NCBI GenBank assembly: GCA_030141605.1
Contig: JAQGDQ010000096.1
Location: 372,001 to 436,000 of the forward strand
Direction: 5' to 3'
Length of the DNA stretch: 64,000 nt
Source: Tubiluchus corallicola
Lineage: Eukaryota; Priapulida; Priapulimorpha; Priapulimorphida; Tubiluchidae
Of this stretch, positions 43,814-58,200 are shown in pieces (position 1 is the stretch's first letter; each line of letters begins with the position of its first letter). The position numbers and the translations under genes are program-made. Below the pieces are notes generated by a model. It was given only the letters and a program-made list of their open reading frames with translations, had not been told where the DNA came from and did no database searches.

Positions 43814-45514
43814 TTAAATTAGCTTAGATAAGACACTGGCAAGCATGTACGACAAATTGTTCTTCATATTCCTAAGAAGGCCCACACAGACAAAGGCATT
43901 ATTACATTTAAGAAAATTTGTAAATATATCCAGTGTTGCTGGTAAATAAGTTTGGTATGGCACAGTATATTGTTTCTCCACTTCTTCTAATTTGTGATGA
44001 AGTACTGATCGCTGTTGATCGTCAAGTAGTTTTAGATCAACTACCTAAATAAGGCAAAAGCAAACAATTACGAGACACCAAGTTAAAATCATAAACACAC
44101 ATTTTTAAAGACAAATAATTATCATTAGCTATTTCATCAACACCATTTTATACAGAATACTAAACACTTTATTTCTTACACTATTTTAGTAAACTGTTAA
44201 TGTAAATGTTGAATCTGTTATTGATTACCTTTATTAATTGTCATGAAACTATTACATATTAACAGCCCACACACACTGCTACAAATCCCAGTGAGTTACA
44301 TCAAACCTTCACTCATAAATAACATTGTCAGTAATGCCATGAAATGTTATGTACATTACTCATGTTACAAACAATTTTTCTTTCTGTTTATAACTTCATC
44401 AATATGTCATAAATGTCAAGCCAGTTTTCGGTTTTGCTAATGGTAAAGGCAGTTCATATATTTTATGGATCCAGTTAAACTAAATTTTATAGTTTGACTT
44501 TGTGCGACACGTAATAATAACTAACAATCGTTAATCTTCACTTAACGTATCATGGAGCTTTAAAACAGATAAGTAACATCTCTACTGATGTGCTTTTAGC
44601 TAAGCAGTTGCATTTTCAAATGTATAAGATCATACTGCTTACTTTATCTATTGCTGCTAGGTAGGAATAAATATAATCTGCTTCAGCCAAATGCAGCTTA
44701 CATAACACTGGTATGCTTCTCTTCACTATACTATAATTGCTTTCTTCAATGCTTTCAGTGCCGTGTAAAATCTATAATTATAAAACAAAGCCATCACATA
44801 CCTTTAATGTTTATATAAATGTTTACGCAAATATTCCACCGTCAGTATCACCATTGCCATCATAACTATGTAACAGTATCTGTATCACAATTAATAAGCT
44901 AGCTAAAATTAAGCGTCTACATAAAACAGTGTGGAACGATACTGCATAATCTACAGAGCAAGTCCTTGTTATGTTGAAATCTCATAATTTAGGTCTACCT
45001 AATGTCTTTAAGAAAACTATTTAAATTTAGACAAGTTCTATAGGGATGAATTTTCCTCTCATAAAGTTGAGTCCATAATCGAATTTTTCAAACTGATTTT
45101 GCATTACAAAACACTCTTTAATATTGAAAGAACAAAATCTTTTGCTTTTTGACATTTTCATTTATATGTGTACCTGATTCAAAAATTAGCCAACTAGTTG
45201 GCATCTATATAATTATACCGTTTGTGTCCATAGCAATGTGAAGTGTCCTACTAGCTACCAGTAATAAACAATATTCACGAAAAGAAAGGCATTTATCATT
45301 ATAGTAAACAGACATCTCCTGAATAGGAATCACAACAATATGAACGTTAAGCAGCAGTAAATTTTCAATATACGATAACAGTTAATAAATTCATCAGCCG
45401 TGCAATGCCTTCTCTGGTCATTCTGTAGGCGTCGCAACGCTTGAAGGCTTCAGGCTCAGACACTGGAGTTAGCGAGCGATTGATTAACAGTTCCATGTAC
45501 AGATGGCAGCGCAT
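43814..45514 (-). CDS. Unrecognised small three-exon gene (164 residues)
   Basis: Exons 45514-45380, 44771-44643 and 44044-43814 (stop TAA), all in phase 0. The start MRCHLYMELLINRSL follows an in-frame stop two codons upstream, with no AG acceptor in between, so this is a true first coding exon. Exon 2 contains GTESIEESNYSIVKRS and IDK at its end. Exon 3 starts VVDLKLLDDQQRSVLHHKLE and ends MLASVLSKLI. It looks all-helical with short coiled-coil-like stretches and has no signal peptide or membrane span. The first donor is weak (ACT|GTTATC); the second is good (AAA|GTAAGC). I do not recognise the family. It may be a separate gene, or an extra 3' part of the large gene upstream, but the upstream stop argues for a separate gene. 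CpG-containing DNA at 45565-45620 could be its promoter. Confidence 0.6.
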
Positions 45515-46288
45515 ATTTTACGAAATTGTTTATTATAAAATCGATGTTTGTTGTCAAAAACTATCGCTTACGCCGAAACAGTTAGGAGAAAACACTTTAA
45601 AATAGAGTCGGCGCGCGACAGTATGTAAGTACTAATTAAATAAATAACTATGGTGTGTAAAAATTTTGTAAGAAAATTGCCAAAGATAATACGCAACAAA
45701 CACTTACTCCCAGCAAAATCCAAACATATATAAGCACTCAGCTGACTATTTCCTTGAGGGGTCCGAAGGTTACACACAACCACTTACTTGCAGATAAACT
45801 TTAGACTACAGTTAATGATTGAACCCGGGTAGCTGGATGGGCCCCTCTTTTACAACCACACGATTCTAAATTTAAAGGCCCCACTAATAACTGCTTTTTT
45901 CTAACCTCCATATTTTTCATTAACTTCTAATATTGCAATACATTTCATTTATTAGCTGAAACCAGCCTTCTAACTCAAGCACAATCTCTGCAGTACAGGA
46001 AATACCACAAAATCTCAGTTCCATAAATTAAAAACAAGCTATTTATTTTCTATGAAATTCCATTTAATTTGTGCAGTTGTGTGCTGTACTGATGTTTGGA
46101 CAGGGTTTATTCATGGACTATAATTAATTTTTCTAGTTATTATTCTAGTCACATACAATCAATCAGACAATAGACACCCGTGTTGAATGTGTATTTCAGT
46201 TGACTTCTTTACTTTGAAACTAATATGCTGCATGCATGCACGTTCGAAATAAAAATTAGGTAAATACATATATTTATAATTGTATAGA

Positions 46289-49200
46289 TTAAAATGTTTC
46301 AGCAAAGTATCTTCCTTCCCCAAATAAATTTTTCAGCAAAGCTATTACTTTTCTGGAAAGTATTAATGATTTCTGAGAAGCAGTTCTTGGAAATAATACG
46401 AATACAAGCATCTAGCTGGCTAGCTTGCAAGACACACACGTTAACTAATTAATTAATTGCAGTAATTAACAAAAAACATAATTATGTTGGTACATGTACA
46501 GTTCAAGTAATGATGATATACGACGATGACAACGGCAATAATAACTACAGTAACGATACCAAGTGCAACAACAGCAGCAGGATGACAACAACATTCAGCT
46601 ACTGCTATCTAATCATTTAACACTGACAGCATCCACTAACCTACTAAAATTCTTATCATGTTGATGGTATTCTTCATATTGTTGATGCTGTTGTTGTTAT
46701 TGTTGTTGTTGTTTGTTGTTATTATTATTATTATTAATTACGATGAAGTGACAAAAAAGCAACACCGTTCAGCCATAGAAGAGTGAATTAAAGATTGTGA
46801 AATTACAGGATTTCTGAAAGCTAAAAAAATACATTATAAAAACTGTATGGTGTTTGTGCTCACCAAAGATAATAATTCAACAAAAGCATCAGCTGTACCA
46901 GCATTTTCAATGTCTTCTGCAAGACTGTGTAACAAGTATTGATTCCAAGGTTGATAAAGCAGGTGATGAGCTAAAAACACAGACTTGCAGTAATAATATT
47001 ATATATATATATATTATCAACATTGAGAAGTATCACAAATTGTAGTTACTTGTTTAATCAACCACACTTATACAGACTAGTCACAATTTCAAAATTTTAC
47101 AAATTAAGAAAGATTAGTTTGTTAGCAAATAATGCCGTATTTTTAGTGTTCACATAAAATCACACCATCAGAAAACCTTGTTGAAAATGTTAACGTTAAT
47201 GTGAATCTTTGTATTATAAAGCAACACTTACCTAAAGTGGGATTATGAATCTTCGCATGACTAATAAGCTTTACCAAACACTGGATGGCAACCTGCTGAA
47301 TCAGCCCAATTTCCTACAGTACAAAAAAACGATTTTTTATATAATGGAAATCATACTCAATACAAAATAATACTGAATACATATAATATTGCTCATTATT
47401 GCTAATACACGAAATATTAAATAAACATTAATATTATTTAAGAGGGTGTAAATTTAATGTAAGTGGATTCAAGCAGAAATTGCATGCTTGCAGTTGTTGA
47501 CCATAGTGTGGTTGCTTTACCCTAATATTCTTTTCTTTGCAACCAAATGTGGCTGCTACTGTATTAAAACTTACCTTAAAGATGATATTTTGTAGACAGA
47601 TAAGCAGAACTCGCAGGTCACGATTTTGCAATTTCAAGTATGAATCTTCATTGATAACTTCTGGTGCCCTACATTACAATTAAGTCAAATTACTACATCT
47701 TTATTACTATGCAGACAAGGGTGTTTTACTGGGCATTTTTTGAAACATGAAATATATACGGTATTAAAAGTAACTGCTGGTTAATGATACTATTTGTTAC
47801 GCAATGTTCAATTAAAGATGTGGCAAGGTAATATATCCAGCTTGAAGGCAATTCACAAACTCTAGTGTATAGACTTGTTTTATGAACAGACAGTTATTGT
47901 TTTGTAATTATAAAATTACTGTAGTTGAAACATGTGATAATGTGACATTGTAACAGTCTGCTATCTAGTTTTGTTCATAACAGCTCATAAAACAATAAAA
48001 AAATATTCTGTTATGTTATACGAACATAAGCTGCATGAGAACTGGACAAAACTCGATAACACAGTGTCACAGTATCACATGATTCAACTACAATAACTTT
48101 GCAATTTTAATACAATATCTGCCAATTTGGAAAACAGTTCATAAATAAATATTCTAATATGTAAATATACAATGAATCTTTAATAATATTGTTCGGTCTT
48201 ATGGCACAGTGATACCTATTGAACTATTTTGAACCTTGGAAGACTTTCCTCCAAAAGACAACTTTCCAAAAACATACTGCAGTCTGACAGCTGTGTGATT
48301 TTTGGAGTTCAGCTTTGACAGCTTATAAGACACAAAGAATGGCCTAATTGATATGGTTTCATTTTTATCCAATTTGAAAGACTATTTCATATGGTTCATT
48401 CATATAGAAATCCAGAATGGAACTTGGAAAATTGCTGCTCATATAAAAATTCATGCAGACTGTCTTTTGGAGAAATTTTTTCTAACCCAGCAATCAACAG
48501 TCTTTGTTTTTTATCAGATATCAGTTATATTATTTGGAATACCCACTGTATTTGCTAACAACAGACACAACTGTTGGCTGTTGTGTATGAATTTATTACA
48601 CAATTATTATCACACTTTGTTACAGTACTATGTGAATCAGTAGCAGAATTAAGTAAGCACAAAACCAAACACACTATTTTGGACATAGAGAAAACTTAAT
48701 TTTGTATGACAGATTACTTCTGAAGTATAAAGATAATTTAAAAAAGAAAGATCTTTGGAACAGTTGGAACATATTCTAGGTTACCTGATCAGAAATTTGG
48801 AAGCCAGTTACATAGCTGCAACAAGCATAATTTTTAGATTCAACTGTAGCTCGATACTTAGAGCTGTGAGTGCAGTTAAAGCTTATAAACAAATGTATCT
48901 TTCCAGTCTCTCGCTGTTAATATGATAAAGCTATCTGGGGGGGGGGGGGGTGAGGGACATCATGAACTTTGTCTCTCCCATTTTTCAGTTACCATATTCA
49001 AAACTGTACATCCGTTGCAGTATTCAATCTTACTCTCTCATGTAATTTATAAGAAAAGTACTCTGAGGTCATGGCTTCAAAGATGTTGTAATAACAGCTA
49101 TTCAAAGACAGCCTTGATTAAGTCTTCAAAAGTTGGCAAAATTCAAGGAACGTTGGACTGACGGTCTTGTTTATATTAGCAAATGATCATTATGTTGACA

Positions 49201-52200
49201 TCAGCATTCAACTATCATTATGTTATACTTTTGCCAAGCAAAGAATTTCAAAAGTATCTATTTTAGTCAATTACAGAATAAATGTTTATTTAAACAACAA
49301 GAATTTCTGGTTAAGTTGTCATTACGCAGGTCAAATCTGGTTAGTGGAATGATTAAGTCTAAGTAATACTGTCCTTCCTGCAGGTAAAAATCCAGCAAAT
49401 ATTGACCAGCAAGATACTCACTCAGGATAAGCTCAGATCCAAGGAAATTGGCTACAACTTTTTTTCAAAATTTTCTGGGCGAGTACCTTGACTCCTCATC
49501 ACAGCCTTGTACTCAGTGGTCTGTGATGATTACTTGTCCCCCAACCCCACTTTTCAGAAGTGATCTGCGCCCATGTATAACATACTAGCAATGCACGACT
49601 TACTTATGTTCACTGCGAACATCTAGAAGTGAACAGCTGCCATCGATCCTAAAATAGGCCATCCAAATGAGTAAGCTGCTTAAGCGAGTAGAAGCTTCAT
49701 TCTTATATGACAACAGTTCAAATAACCTCTCAGCCTGAACAACAATTGTACAGCAAGACTAGAAACAAAAACAAAGAATTATAATCTGGCATTTAGTAAG
49801 CACTGCATACATCTTTGACAAATGTAACTGCTCACATGTCAACAAAGTGAGCAGTTATAGTACTCCTACTACTTACTAGCTCTCATATTTTCTGTTATTA
49901 TTTCAAAATGTCCTAGCATGGTCTATAAGTTCAAAATGGTCTATAAATTTTTGGCAAAATATTTTTCAGTGTATCTATACTGCAAGTGCTCATACTGTAA
50001 TGCTTCTACTCTTCGTTTATAGTCTGCACTCTTTTAAATGTTACGGCCTATTGGCAAGAACGTTTATCAGTTGTAAAACTGTCGGTTCAAAGCATAATTA
50101 TTGTAATCTTAAGTTATTCAATAAAAGTATGTTCAAACTAAAAAAAAACTACAACTGCAAATTTAAAATGTTATAGTAACAAACCTCAATTTTAAACTCC
50201 TGTTGAAAAATCACTAAAGTCGTCAAGAAAGTCGATAATGGAAGTGTAACACCATCATTACTACCATCATCTGTTATACTTTTTACAAGCTTGTCCAATG
50301 CTTCCAACTGGTGATCAATAGAAGATGTAACATTACAGTTAGTTACATCACTACTTGGTATCTCAGACAGTAACTGATGTTGTAACCGTTTTAGGAGTAC
50401 ATCGTTCGACAGAATAATGGAGAGTACTTTAAAACACAACAGAAAAAAGTGCACATATCAGATACACAAATTAACTGATACAATTTTATACATTAGTGTT
50501 ATATATTTGAAAAGTATTGGGAAAAGTCAGTACAGTCTGGCAAAAGAATATTATTGCAATTCCGTCAAATAAAAACTTACGAAAACTAAAGAGTTTTAAA
50601 ACAAAACTTCAACATAAGAAATATTCAGATATTTCTTCGTCTATTCCATGTTGTTATAACAATTTTGTTATCTCACCTCTGGTGTCTTTCTGCATGGATG
50701 ATTGCACAAGCACAATATGTAAATAATTCAGTAGATTTGCCACTACACTCTGTGATGAAGCTTCTCTGTATAGCAACTGGATAACTGAAGTGTAAAATAT
50801 GGAACATTGATGAATCTGCTTGAAATTTGTTGTTATTACAAATAAAATAGAAACAAATCTCACACACACGCATATATATATATATATATATATATGTATT
50901 ATATATATATTTTATAAAATATGTATTATAGTTTGAAGATAGTTTGAATATACATATATAATCGTTACATTTTTATGTATTTCTTATAAACTTTGGGATG
51001 TCGGAATCCAACACTCAAACGCAGGACCAACTTAACAAAATGTTTGTGGCACGACTGGTACCTAGTTTATTATCAAGGATATTCTTCAAAGATGAACCAC
51101 TGAACTGGTAGAAGTGTCTCAGCCACATTCTGATGTGTACACATGTGTATATAAGATAAACAGGCAAGATTTGCAAATAATGCCACCCGAAGCAAATATC
51201 TAACCCAGGTGTTCACATGCCACTCATGCAGAGCACTCATCTATCCACTCGACCATGAACCCACCAAAATATTATATTGTTTTGGTTAGTGTTATAACAA
51301 TGATGTCATACTACTGGGTTAACAAAAGTTATCTTATCAAAATTGCTTTGCTTGATTGAAAAGTGTCATGTCCTGCTGCATATAACATTTTGTCTTAAAT
51401 AAATACATACTTTTATATACTAGCTTGAGATCATCCGAAGAGCTTTTCAAATAACAAACTTTTAATTTCCTATGAAGCTTAATTGCTATGGCAACATCAA
51501 GCAAATGTAGGAGAACTGAAAATAAATAATCCTTACAGACATATACAATCAAAAATAGTAATAATTTCAATTTTATTCACTGCAAAAGTAAAAAATAACC
51601 CTGTTTCATAGTTGTATTCACATAAACAGTGTCTTGTTATAAAAGTTTTTCTACTAACCGTTATCGCAAATGTTCTCAACATCCACAAGATCAGGTAATA
51701 ATGAGTTTACGGGCAAAAGAAATTCTTCAGCACTAAGTTCATAATAATCACCAGCTGCTAACTCATCCTGTACAATCAATTTGTATAAAACATAAGATGT
51801 TTTACAAGAGTGAAGCGGAAGCAACATTTATCATTTTTCCAGGCATGTAGTTTGGCAATTAGACAAATTACTTTTTTATTATTCTGTAATGTTTCTGACT
51901 GATTTAGTTGATAGCTTCTTAGTTAGAATGTTGGCAGATGTGGTTATTCTTTGCTTGTCTACATGAATAAAAAAACAATAAATAATTGTTTAGCATAATT
52001 TTCCTATGCTTTAGCTTAAGCATCTCAGATTAGTTAATATGGGTGAGTGAGATAATAAGCGAACGCAACTGCAAGTTTTTACAACTTAAAAACTTATGTA
52101 ATTTATTATACTGGATGAAGATATTAGTGGAGTAGTTAATGACCTTGAATGAGAGCGTCAACAACAAATTCTCTTACAGGCTACCTGTTTAACAGTAGGT

Positions 52201-55200
52201 TGTTAAAACACACAGAAGGGATGGTGAGAGTAAAGGCTTACACAATAAAGTTTAGATCTTCAGAAAACCAGGATCATCTTTCTTACACAAACACATCTTC
52301 ACCAAAACAGAGTACAAACAAAATATCTCTAATAATGAAGTAATCACCAAATTAGCTTATTAAACATGATTAGATGAAAAAAAAGAATAAAGACGTAGGG
52401 AAACTGACTGCTGATGAGGAAAACAATTTCTTACACAGCCATAAACACAACCATCAGCTTTTATTCAGCAGACACAAACGTCTGCAGTTAAGGTCATGTT
52501 CACTGCAATAATTTTTTTACACTGTATTTTTGTGTAGGTGGATTGTTGTGTGAACATGCCCTTAAAGACAAAATACAAGAGTTATTTACCATCACTCACT
52601 TAACAAACAACGTTAGCACAGACATTTGTATCTAAATAAAAGCTGTGTTCTTCTGTAAGTGGGTGCTGGTTGTTATTTTTGTTTTAAGATATAAGGATAG
52701 GTGATAGTGAACAATTTCTACATTCTTAGCTTTGCCAGACAAGGAGGACAAGTGCTTAACCCATTACTCAGCCTTCTTTCTTTCTCTAATACATAACCAG
52801 GTACTCAGAGCAGGTGAGCAGATTTAGCAAGGTGGCCGGAAAGCTTTGTTGAAGTGGAACATGGCTTGAAAAATCATAATAGTGGGATTTGAACGCACAA
52901 CCCCTGGATCAGCTGCCAAGCATGATATGACTTGGTTGCAGTGCCTTCTACTCAGATAAGCAGGAAAATAACTACTGTCAATTGTTAATTCAATAACACC
53001 TAAACATAGTCCAAAAATGTTTGAGCCGAACAGCTGCTATAAGTTACCTCTTCATTCAAAATCTCCAATATAATTTTAAGGCTCAAATTGAGAACTTCAG
53101 GTGAGCATTTCTTTAGTAAAGCCTAAATAGGAAAATAGATATAATCAAAACAAATTTACAAAATATGTTCTGCACGTTTAATGCGTATTTAGGCTATAAT
53201 TAGCATAATGCCACGCTAACTGATCTTCAATTAATAATTGCTTAAACAAATAATTAAATAATAAAAATTGTACTTAGCAAAAATAGTTTGCTATTATTAA
53301 TCTTCTAATAAAAAGCTATCATTCCAAACAAACAAACACAGAATTTTCACAAACCAGAAATGTGCTCCGGAAGAGATCACAGTGTTTAATCATAGATGAA
53401 GCCAAGTGAATCCGTTCCATGTCTTCTTGACCATACACTTGCTCAAACCACTGACTGAGCTGCATTTATAAAAATTATTTAAATGTTGGTATCAGTTGAC
53501 CAAATTGTCATTTAACTCATCAAACTCTGAATCTAAACAGAATCCAGTTTCTATATCAGATTCAGGCAAAGTTGTAATCCTAGCTTGTTATTAAACTAAC
53601 TGTTAAATTCTGATATATAAGGTACTATTTTTATGTTTTCATTACAATTCTCTTTACATGAGAGCTTCTTTCTAAGTTATTTTCACCTGTATTCTGACAA
53701 TTTGAATTTTACTCTTGTGACTATGAAATGATGTAATTATTCTATGCTTTGATTAGTAGTTTCATAATTGCACTGATTATGTTTTAGCTTGATTTATAGC
53801 AACGAAAATGATTGTCTGTGCTACTAAACAAGACGATAGAAATAGACTTGTTCAAACTCTGTTATACCCATTTGGATTCAGCATTAAGCCAGAGAAAACA
53901 AATTCTCTAGACATTTTGATATCAACAAAGCTGTGACAATGAGAAACTTAACGACAACCCCAAAGTGTCGAAAAAATGATTAGCAAAACTGGGAAGTTAA
54001 GCACAGACAAATTTATTCACTTAAGACAAAGTCATGTGGATGGCTTTTGATCGCTTAAAATATCTTTTTAAAAGCTTAAATACATACATATTCAGCACAT
54101 CATGAAACTGCTATCAAAAATTTGTTCAAATCTTTGAAAATTTTTGGTAATTAATAGTCACTAATAGACAAATAAACTTACCAACTCCTGACCATAAAAG
54201 TCTGCTAGATTATAGTTGCTGAATATCCACTGCAATATGACTATAATGTCAGACTCGGTTATATGAAGTTGTTGTAATGATAATGATGACACATAACTAA
54301 TCAGATTCTGACTAGCAGCAACTTGATCCTGGCTGTATGACTGTCCTTGAGAAAAAACTGTTACTTCTGTTTTCTGAAAAAATATAATGAACTGAACAAT
54401 TTGTAAGTTAGCTGACAAAAAATTCTCTATTAGTGAAATTATTAAAATCTAGAACTATTTTTAGTGCAAGCTCTACTACTACTAATACTGCTGTTACTAT
54501 TAATTATGATTATTATTATTATTATCATCATTTATTCGGACATACATACTTAAGACAGATAGAAACATGCAGTTCAATTAGTTAGCATATAAATAGACAG
54601 ATTAACAAAAACAAAACCACAAAAAACAACAAAACATGTTACACAGTAAATATAAAAATGTAAAGTAAACTTATCATTAGTACCTATGAGAGCTTAACCT
54701 ACATATATATGTTTTACTATACATATCAGTTCTTCTTTGCAGAAAAAAAGAATAATCTTTCCTTTCTAATGCGCAAAGTATATCAATTAACAAAGATCAT
54801 AATATTGTTCGGTATTCATTCACATAGGAAGCTTCCTTGTTTATTGCTTTCTGGATAAATTCTGCTAATAATTGCTAATTTTGTTATCAAAATGCTAAAT
54901 ACCAAGAGTTCGTATGTTATGTCCCAAAATAGAATTCACAGAGTACATAGCTTGTTTGGCAAAAAAACTGACAATACAATTAGTGCTATTCATACATGAG
55001 ATGAAAAATTTAACAAAACAGTGATTCATACAGGTAACTGGCTCGTGCAAGATCACATTAATAATGTTATTAGTAACAGCACATCAGCAAAGAAAATTGA
55101 TAAAATAAGTAAAAAGCTATATATGTAAATACTCACTGCAAACAGTAACAAGAGTTGCTTTACAGACATTAGAGAGAACTCTGATAAATCTGAGTGTAGG

Positions 55201-58200
55201 GTAAGAAACAAACATAAAGCTTTATACACATTCTCACTAGGTAAAGCCCTGAATAAAAATACAGTATACACAAAAATTATTTTTAATAGCACAAAAGTAA
55301 ACAACTTTCAGTGCTTTATAAAAGTCTGATACTGACACTAAAATCACTCATGTTTTTTACCGTTTCTTGGTACTTTCAAATTGAAATTCAAAGGAAATTT
55401 AAACTATAAATTCAAATAATGACTCTATATTAAGAAAAACTGTAAAAAAATCTTGAGTAACTTTTGATACTTTTTGTACTATGTCAAACCATGTAGCAAA
55501 TCTTAGTCGGTCAGCGTTATTAGCTTTGTGGAAAATTAGAAAGAGCAGGCATATTCTCAACCACCAGACAAATGAAATACTCATACATGCATTCATAATA
55601 TCCAAACTTGATGATTGCAATGATTTACTTTTTGGATTCACTGAACATGAAAATCATGAACTTCAGCTAATTCAGAGCTCTGCTGTTTGTCTCATTGCCA
55701 AAATTAGAAAATATGATCACATTACACCTATTCTAAGAGAATTACATTGCTGCTGGTAAAGTTACGAATTCAATTTAAAATTCATTGTATCACCTACAAA
55801 ATAATACATGGTCTGGCACCTGCATATCTTACTGGTCTTTTAATACGCCATGATATAGGAGGAAAACTTAGTTCTAATGCTAATGAACAATACATCAGCC
55901 AATGCCTAATACAGAATTCTATAGTGAAAAAATTTTGTCTGTCTGTGCTCCACGTCTCTGGAATAACTTACCTGTTGCTAAACATTATGCAAATTCATTA
56001 AATTCTTTTAAACAACATCTTAAAACACATCTGTTTAGACTGTATTTAAACAATAAATTATTTTTGAATTTTTAGTGTCTTTAAAATTTTAAGTATTTTA
56101 TGAATTTTAAATGTATTTTATTGTTCAGCATGCTGAGATTTTAAATGATGTAGTGCGCTATATAAATAATTTTTACAATTACATTGCAATCTTACCTGAG
56201 TTCATGTATCCAAGTAAAATAACATAATGATAAGCAGGTAGCCTGAGATGCTATCAGTTTTTCATTACCAGTGCTTAGTTGACCAAGAACACTGAGTGTA
56301 TCAGTTAGAGCTCCTGAACATACAAAAATAATGCTCAAATCAAAGCCACAGGTTGACAATGAACCAGTAATTAGTGGTCACTGTTTCTCATGTTTAGTTC
56401 AATTTCAGGACATGACATTTAGTGCTTGCTGCTGGGTGCTACGTTAATGATCATACACTTGCGAAACATATACTAAAACATAAAGTTTATAAATTATCTT
56501 TGTTGTACCAGCATGTACTACTTGATACAATATATATTAGTTTAGTTTAGTTAATTTTAGTTCATTACATACCAAATTAAAAGTATACTATATACATTAA
56601 AATATATACATACACATACACTCATATACATCATATAAAATATAGAATACATATTAAAATATGTACATGCATAAAAAGCAATGTAATAATGAGGAGCGGT
56701 GTGAGGGAGACACAAAAAGCAAATGTTTCTTACATGTGCCTGTCAAATACTAAGAAAGCATCAAGAATGACAAAACTTATTACCATTTAAAACGTTTGCA
56801 TTTCAAGCTTTTACCAATGGTTTATCATTTACAATTTCTAGTAAACTGTTCCAAGTCAGAACAACCCTATTACAAAAAAATGACAAAGTGTTTCGTAATA
56901 GATCGCTTGACATACAATTTAAGTGAGTTGTTACTACTCGTCCAATTAGACAAGCCAAAAATAAGAATAATCAGCAATTAAACATAAGAAACATACCACA
57001 TAATTGTTGAATACCAAGTTTGATTGTGTTGCTTGCAAAGCTGAATGACTGCACTGTATTCACATCATCAGAAACACCAGAACTCGTTGAATGTAATATG
57101 CAGAGTGTAGAAGTCAGAAAATCATCTGCAGCATTCATCAGACTAAAATAGAATGAAACTTTTTAAACAAAACGTATGACAATGATACAATCCTTGCTGA
57201 GAAGTATCTACCACGAAAGGCACAAACCTAAGGCAGTTGCAAAACCAAGACAGCAATGCATTGTATTGAGAGCTTATGAAAGATGTTTGGAAACAACAAA
57301 ATATTTAACAACTAAGAAGTGACCTGACAGGCTGCAGCACAGATTGTAGAAAAAAGGTTCATCCAAAATTAAACTAAAATTGTATTGAATAATGCCAAAA
57401 ACTTCAAAAAACCTAAACACTAAAAACACATTAATAAAGTCTATTAAAACCCATTGTGAAACTAATGCTCTCAAATTACTTTCATCTGTAGACTGGCTAA
57501 CCCTAGAGACCTAGCTGGATGGATTACTAATGACACTTGTACAGACAAATCTAACTTTTTTAACTACTCCATAAATTTTTTGTTAGACAGTAACAATAGT
57601 TAGCCGTTATATAATAGAAAATAATATAAAAATGCCTCAATAGAGACATTATAAAAATATAAAATGCAGAATAATCAGTACATCTCTCTGCACTACCAGG
57701 TAGTTAGGAAAATACTTACACAGCAGTGATAACTGTTAGTAAAATTGACTGTTTAACCCCTAACATATGAATGTGATTGTTGTACATTATCAGAAGGAAT
57801 AAATCCATATAAGACTACTGACGTGGACAGCATAAGAGTCAAAACCATAGTTTATCACAAACATCAAAACTGCTGAACATTGACTCATGAAATGACCTAG
57901 TGAGGAAAAATATTAAAGAGAAATGCTTATGTAAAAGTTGACATCATTCGAATCTGCTCAGATCGTATCTTATTTTCTAGCTTGGCATGTCACTTCCTGA
58001 CTCAAATTTTAACAGTTTTGATAGCTAACTTCTAATTTTAATTTTCACTTTCTACTCACTATTTTAATATATCTAATATAGTTTTATATTACAGATCTCT
58101 CCCTGCTAGTAGCACACCACAACTAGTTTCATTTTTCTCTCTCTGTATGCCTAATGTACCACAAACAGTTTGCCTAACACTTTTACATCAGCAGCATATA

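Noticed and set aside
45568-45786. Minus-strand frame starting VVCNLRTPQGNSQLS as an extra exon of the large gene
   Set aside because: The acceptor has no pyrimidine tract. The exon at 46970-46864 joins 47313-47232 better, and the next join is then in phase 0, which this frame does not fit.
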